A DNA stretch of 64,000 nucleotides, taken from positions 23,922,282 through 23,986,281 of the forward strand of contig OY979718.1 in the NCBI GenBank assembly GCA_963855995.1. The letters are read 5' to 3'. Below the pieces are notes generated by a model, which saw only the letters and a list, made by a program, of their open reading frames with translations, made no database searches and had not been told where the DNA came from. Source of the stretch: Muricea muricata (lineage: Eukaryota; Cnidaria; Anthozoa; Malacalcyonacea; Plexauridae). This document shows positions 61,201 to 64,000 of the stretch, piece by piece; the first letter of the stretch is position 1, and each line of letters begins with the position of its first letter. The position numbers and the translations under genes are program-made.

Positions 61201-63192
61201 GGCACAATTAGGCTGTCATCATGTCAGATATACGCCAGACTCGTTCCAAGGTGCATGATTTAGCGCATGCAAATGACATGACTAGTGCACGTGAATAACG
61301 AATAATTCTCTTCTAGCCAATGAAAACTGTGACTTTGTCAAGCGCGAAACAACAACCAATCGCAAGCCAAGCTTAACTGAATACAAAGCGAAGCGCGCAC
61401 TGAATTTCATTATATTGTATTTGGGCTCGCTCAAGCCGGTACGCGGCTAAAAGTTTCGACTAAATCGTTTTTCCCGCCCACCCACCCCATGCACATATCC
61501 TAAATGAGTTTCACAAACCATGGTGTATATCTGGCTTGAAAGACGACAACTACACAAAATAGATGTTCAAGCACCGAAGGGTAACGTACGAACTATCAAC
61601 ACTGGCTCATAACCTAGCACAAATCACTCTAGCCATGCTTTCTATCTACCCCGTTGGGTCGCACATCACTTCTACAGGCCTTCATGGTTTATAGACGACT
61701 TGGCTTCATCTACAGGGTCGGAATGGACGTACGCGATTAACGCGTCACTAGCTTCAACTTGGATGTATACATATGTTACAATGTAATATTTCAAAGAATT
61801 ATACAAGTTTGGGTTCGGGGATGAAACGCTCCTGATTGTCACGTTCAAGCCCATAGACTCACGCTTATTTATTGTAATGATAGATCAGTTGAATCTGAAG
61901 AACTGTCCAACTGTGTATAAAGTTGGTCTGATAAGTATTGAGAGTATAGCTATCTCCTTGGTATGCGCGTGTGCGCATATTTAACGTTCTGTCGCGTGTG
62001 CGCTTAACGGAAGGAACTGTGTGTACAGTTGCATAGCTCTCTCTTATAATATATAACAATCTAATGAACAATCTAGTATAATGTAACATGAGTCTTTGGG
62101 ATGACGCTTTTGACCATATTTTGTAACCAAGACCAGGAGTGTTTCACCCCGAAACCCCTTCTCCCACAAAACTTGCGTGTGTGTATTTATTATGTTATCG
62201 CGCATCATTGCGAGCCTTGACCACAGAACAGCTTTAATCATTAAACTTCTTTAATTAAACTGTAAAGTAAATTCAGATCGTTGTATAAGCCATTGCTCAT
62301 GGTGGTCTTTTTTGCAATTTCAGGACAAGTGGATTGCACTGCTTCATCATGTTTGTAATCAACACGAGTGGCTTGGTGGTCAGTGTGACCATGCTGATGA
62401 TGAGCATGATGAAAGCTTGCCATGGTTCGATCGCAGAGACAAGGATTTCCTAGAACTGCAAAAAGTTATCCTTAATCCTGAGCTTTTAGCTAGCTTCAAG
62501 TATTACATACGATTTAGGTAAATTCAATAATATTAATAAAAAGGATTTATTCCCAGAAGATAAAAATTGCCTGAGGAAAGATATATAATACTTTTAGATG
62601 TTCAATAGGGACTTTGTAAAATTTTCCCTTTGTTCACCATAACTTAAATTTACTTTTTTTTAAATTTTACCAGGCATACTGGTAGCATTGAATGTGCTAA
62701 CAGTTTGAGTCTGATCTACACGCCAAAGAGAACACCATTCAGGTATGTGTGACACCATTCAAGTGTATTATTTTCAATTCTTCAATATGTGTGTTAGATA
62801 TACATGTATTATGGTACTAAATAAAGTGCAATGTGTTTAGTTATCAAGTCTACAAAGCCAGAAAGCAGTTGGCTGCCATCGACTGGAACTACCATGTAAA
62901 CCTGCCACAAGCAACTAAAAAATCCGGTGATGCGATGGTAACACGAAAATACAATCAACGAACAAGACAGTGGGATCAAAAGATCATCAAAGTTTCAAAG
63001 GGTTATGAATATGTTCCAGTTTTGATGGCAGTAATCCTACGGCGAAGACAGCAAGATGTTGGTGCTGTCACACAACACGTGTCCCTAAACGAAAGTGACC
63101 CCCAAATCATTTCCCCCACAATTGCTCATGTTCCAGCACCACCTTCAACGGACATTATACATAGACGTAGCAGATTTGCTGACAGAAAATAA
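58226..63192 (+). CDS. Kolobok-type DDE transposase, 12 exons, ~783 aa
   Basis: Exons: 58226-58458, 58553-58650, 58770-58932, 59049-59120, 59213-59305, 59509-59586, 59784-60574, 60758-60834, 60901-61032, 62324-62517, 62674-62742, 62841-63192. All have AG/GT borders and kept phase, summing to 2352 nt (784 codons). The N-terminus is basic (GGRRKNSGRKRK), followed by an acidic Ser-rich linker (exons 3-6). A Cys/His-rich region in exon 7 probably binds zinc. Putative catalytic residues are Asp433 (GDGQCDSPG), Asp500 (VTDAS) and Glu650 (HTGSIE), with DIWH (521-524) matching the C/D-x-x-H signature near the DDE core. A later LLHHVCNQHEW block and an Arg/Lys-rich C-terminus fit the family. It should excise and insert the element at TTAA. 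Every exon is open, so activity is possible. The 1.3-kb intron 9 is unusually long. Confidence 0.85.
61033..62323. other. Enlarged intron 9 of the Kolobok transposase
   Basis: At 1.3 kb it far exceeds its neighbours (mostly 70-210 nt), so it probably holds an insertion. A weak inverted pair (CAGATATACGCCAGA ~61226, CCAGATATACACC complement ~61523) is seen, but no clear element ends or target duplication. A short minus-strand open stretch, 61854-61672, has no recognised family. Confidence 0.4.
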
Positions 63193-63687
63193 ATTGGTCT
63201 CATATTTTTTATACTGAACTAAAAAGATTATGGAGTATTTACCCCATTATTCATACAGTCATGTACAAGGGAGTCTTTCAAATTCAGTTCAACTCATATT
63301 GTATATTGAATTTATCTAACAAGCTATAATTCTTGTTTCAAATTAGTGTGCTTTAAAACGAACCATTTGTACTAGTGAGACATGCACAAACAATTCAAAG
63401 AAGTACCTTGTACATTTATAAGTTACAGTATGATTAATCTTTTTTGTAAACAAGGCATATTTTTTTTCATATGTCATGAACAATCAAATCATCCATTTGT
63501 TCAGCTAGTTGGAATTTGAACGACTCCAGTTTTTCACACACACTATGTAACTGTGTATAAGTAAAATTACATTAAGTGAATCTTGTACTACTTTCTATAC
63601 CCCTGAAACTAACTAACATAATGTGAAAATTCCAAAGTTCAAAAATTATATAATTGACACAATTAAAAAAACCCCAAACAAATTGTG
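63193..63687. other. Intergenic space between convergent Kolobok genes
   Basis: AT-rich; presumably holds the 3' untranslated regions of both genes. No other feature is supported. Confidence 0.5.
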
Positions 63688-63999
63688 TTAATGTTCCCGA
63701 TACCCCATATAAACCCCTGTAACCGAAGGATAACGTTCCCGAATTTTCCATACAGCACAAGAAGGACAAACACGCCTGTTTCCTTTTCCTAAGTGGCCAT
63801 GACGTGCCAGGATAAACTGCCTGTATGCAGCTTTTCGAAATGCCCTGGTGCTGTTATCTTCCTGGTCATTTCGAATGTCTGCTCTGTTCCGAACACACAA
63901 TTCCAAAACATCCGGGTCAAGACATAGTTTAGCAAACCTTTGGGAAAGTGTTATACACCGTCTTTGTTTGCAACATTTGTTTTCAACCTCCTGTGACAT
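63688..63999 (-). CDS. P2X7-type zinc-coordinating domain protein of the Kolobok element (partial)
   Basis: An open frame running off the window's right edge, ending at a stop at 63688-63690. Visible order: KCCKQRRCITL, FAKLCLDPDVLEL, AFRKAAYRQFILARHG, LGKGNRRVCPSCAVWKIRERYP, then VYMGY. This is the second half of the cytoplasmic zinc-binding ballast domain of P2X7 receptors, including the Cys and His residues expected in its zinc cluster. No channel segment is present. The first half, with the CxC..C cluster, should lie just beyond the window, probably in another exon. It is encoded tail-to-tail with the transposase inside the same element. Its function in transposition is unknown. Confidence 0.8.
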   Translation of the reverse strand: MSQEVENKCCKQRRCITLSQRFAKLCLDPDVLELCVRNRADIRNDQEDNSTRAFRKAAYRQFILARHGHLGKGNRRVCPSCAVWKIRERYPSVTGVYMGYREH

Positions 64000-64000
64000 G

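Larger units (their letters stand above)
58138..64000. mobile_element. Kolobok-type DNA transposon, apparently intact, right end off-window
   Basis: The left end follows TTAA (58134-58137) and begins AGGAGCAATGTCACCG with a small hairpin (TGCGCATCTTTTCTGCGCA). It contains a 12-exon plus-strand transposase gene and, converging on it, a minus-strand P2X7-type zinc-domain gene that reaches the window edge. All visible coding parts are open. The right terminus is not in the window. Confidence 0.8.

Noticed and set aside
61672..62089. Minus-strand ORFs in the long Kolobok intron
   Set aside because: They are short, have no recognised domain and lack supporting splice context; left as possible insertion debris.

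Overview
The window looks like AT-rich nuclear DNA of an invertebrate animal. It has spliced genes with GT/AG introns, no bacterial-style operons, long AT microsatellites and a dense, multi-superfamily transposon load. The mixture (Kolobok with P2X7-type cytoplasmic domains, ISL2EU/IS4EU with YqaJ and THAP, Harbinger, hAT MITEs, Penelope-like and Ty3/gypsy elements) is typical of cnidarians, sponges and similar marine invertebrates. I cannot fix the species from sequence alone.

Layout. At 1-3692 there is a decayed ISL2EU/IS4EU transposon with a SWIM/YqaJ gene on + converging on a THAP-DDE transposase on -. At about 4095-9950 a decayed Penelope-like element with inverted terminal repeats is split by a degenerate Ty3/gypsy element (5387-9878, 142-bp LTRs, GACAC target duplication). 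At 10343-13731 (-) lie four exons of an unrecognised spliced gene, copy A. From 14 to 18 kb there are a hAT MITE, hairpin repeats, a Penelope fragment and a degenerate minisatellite. From 18.2 to about 28.3 kb there are tandem ~2-kb noncoding units, the second holding a young, apparently intact Ty3/gypsy element (21504-26556, identical 135-bp LTRs). At 28.8-32.1 kb there is mostly noncoding DNA with an (AT)n tract and one small putative zinc-binding ORF. At 32101-35888 there is a complete but mutated Harbinger transposon with TTA target duplications.

At 38348-55235 (+) lies copy B, a paralogue of copy A in divergent orientation. Eight phase-consistent exons, including 90-nt and 30-nt micro-exons, give about 772 codons. 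Its introns are loaded with a LINE fragment, palindromic elements, a palindromic TTAA element carrying a piece of a P2X7-type domain, a 402-bp MITE with a demonstrable empty site, a hAT MITE and another LINE. At 55309-57447 there is a TTAA-flanked element with an inner palindrome. From 58138 to the window end there is an apparently intact Kolobok-type transposon: a 12-exon transposase (783 aa, putative DDE residues visible) converging on a minus-strand ORF for a zinc-coordinating P2X7-type cytoplasmic domain.

The points most worth attention are the unrecognised A/B gene family, the repeated carriage of P2X7-type domains by TTAA transposons, and several elements with exact target-site duplications that can be dated and classified directly from the sequence. 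No RNA genes, CRISPR arrays or bacterial features were seen.
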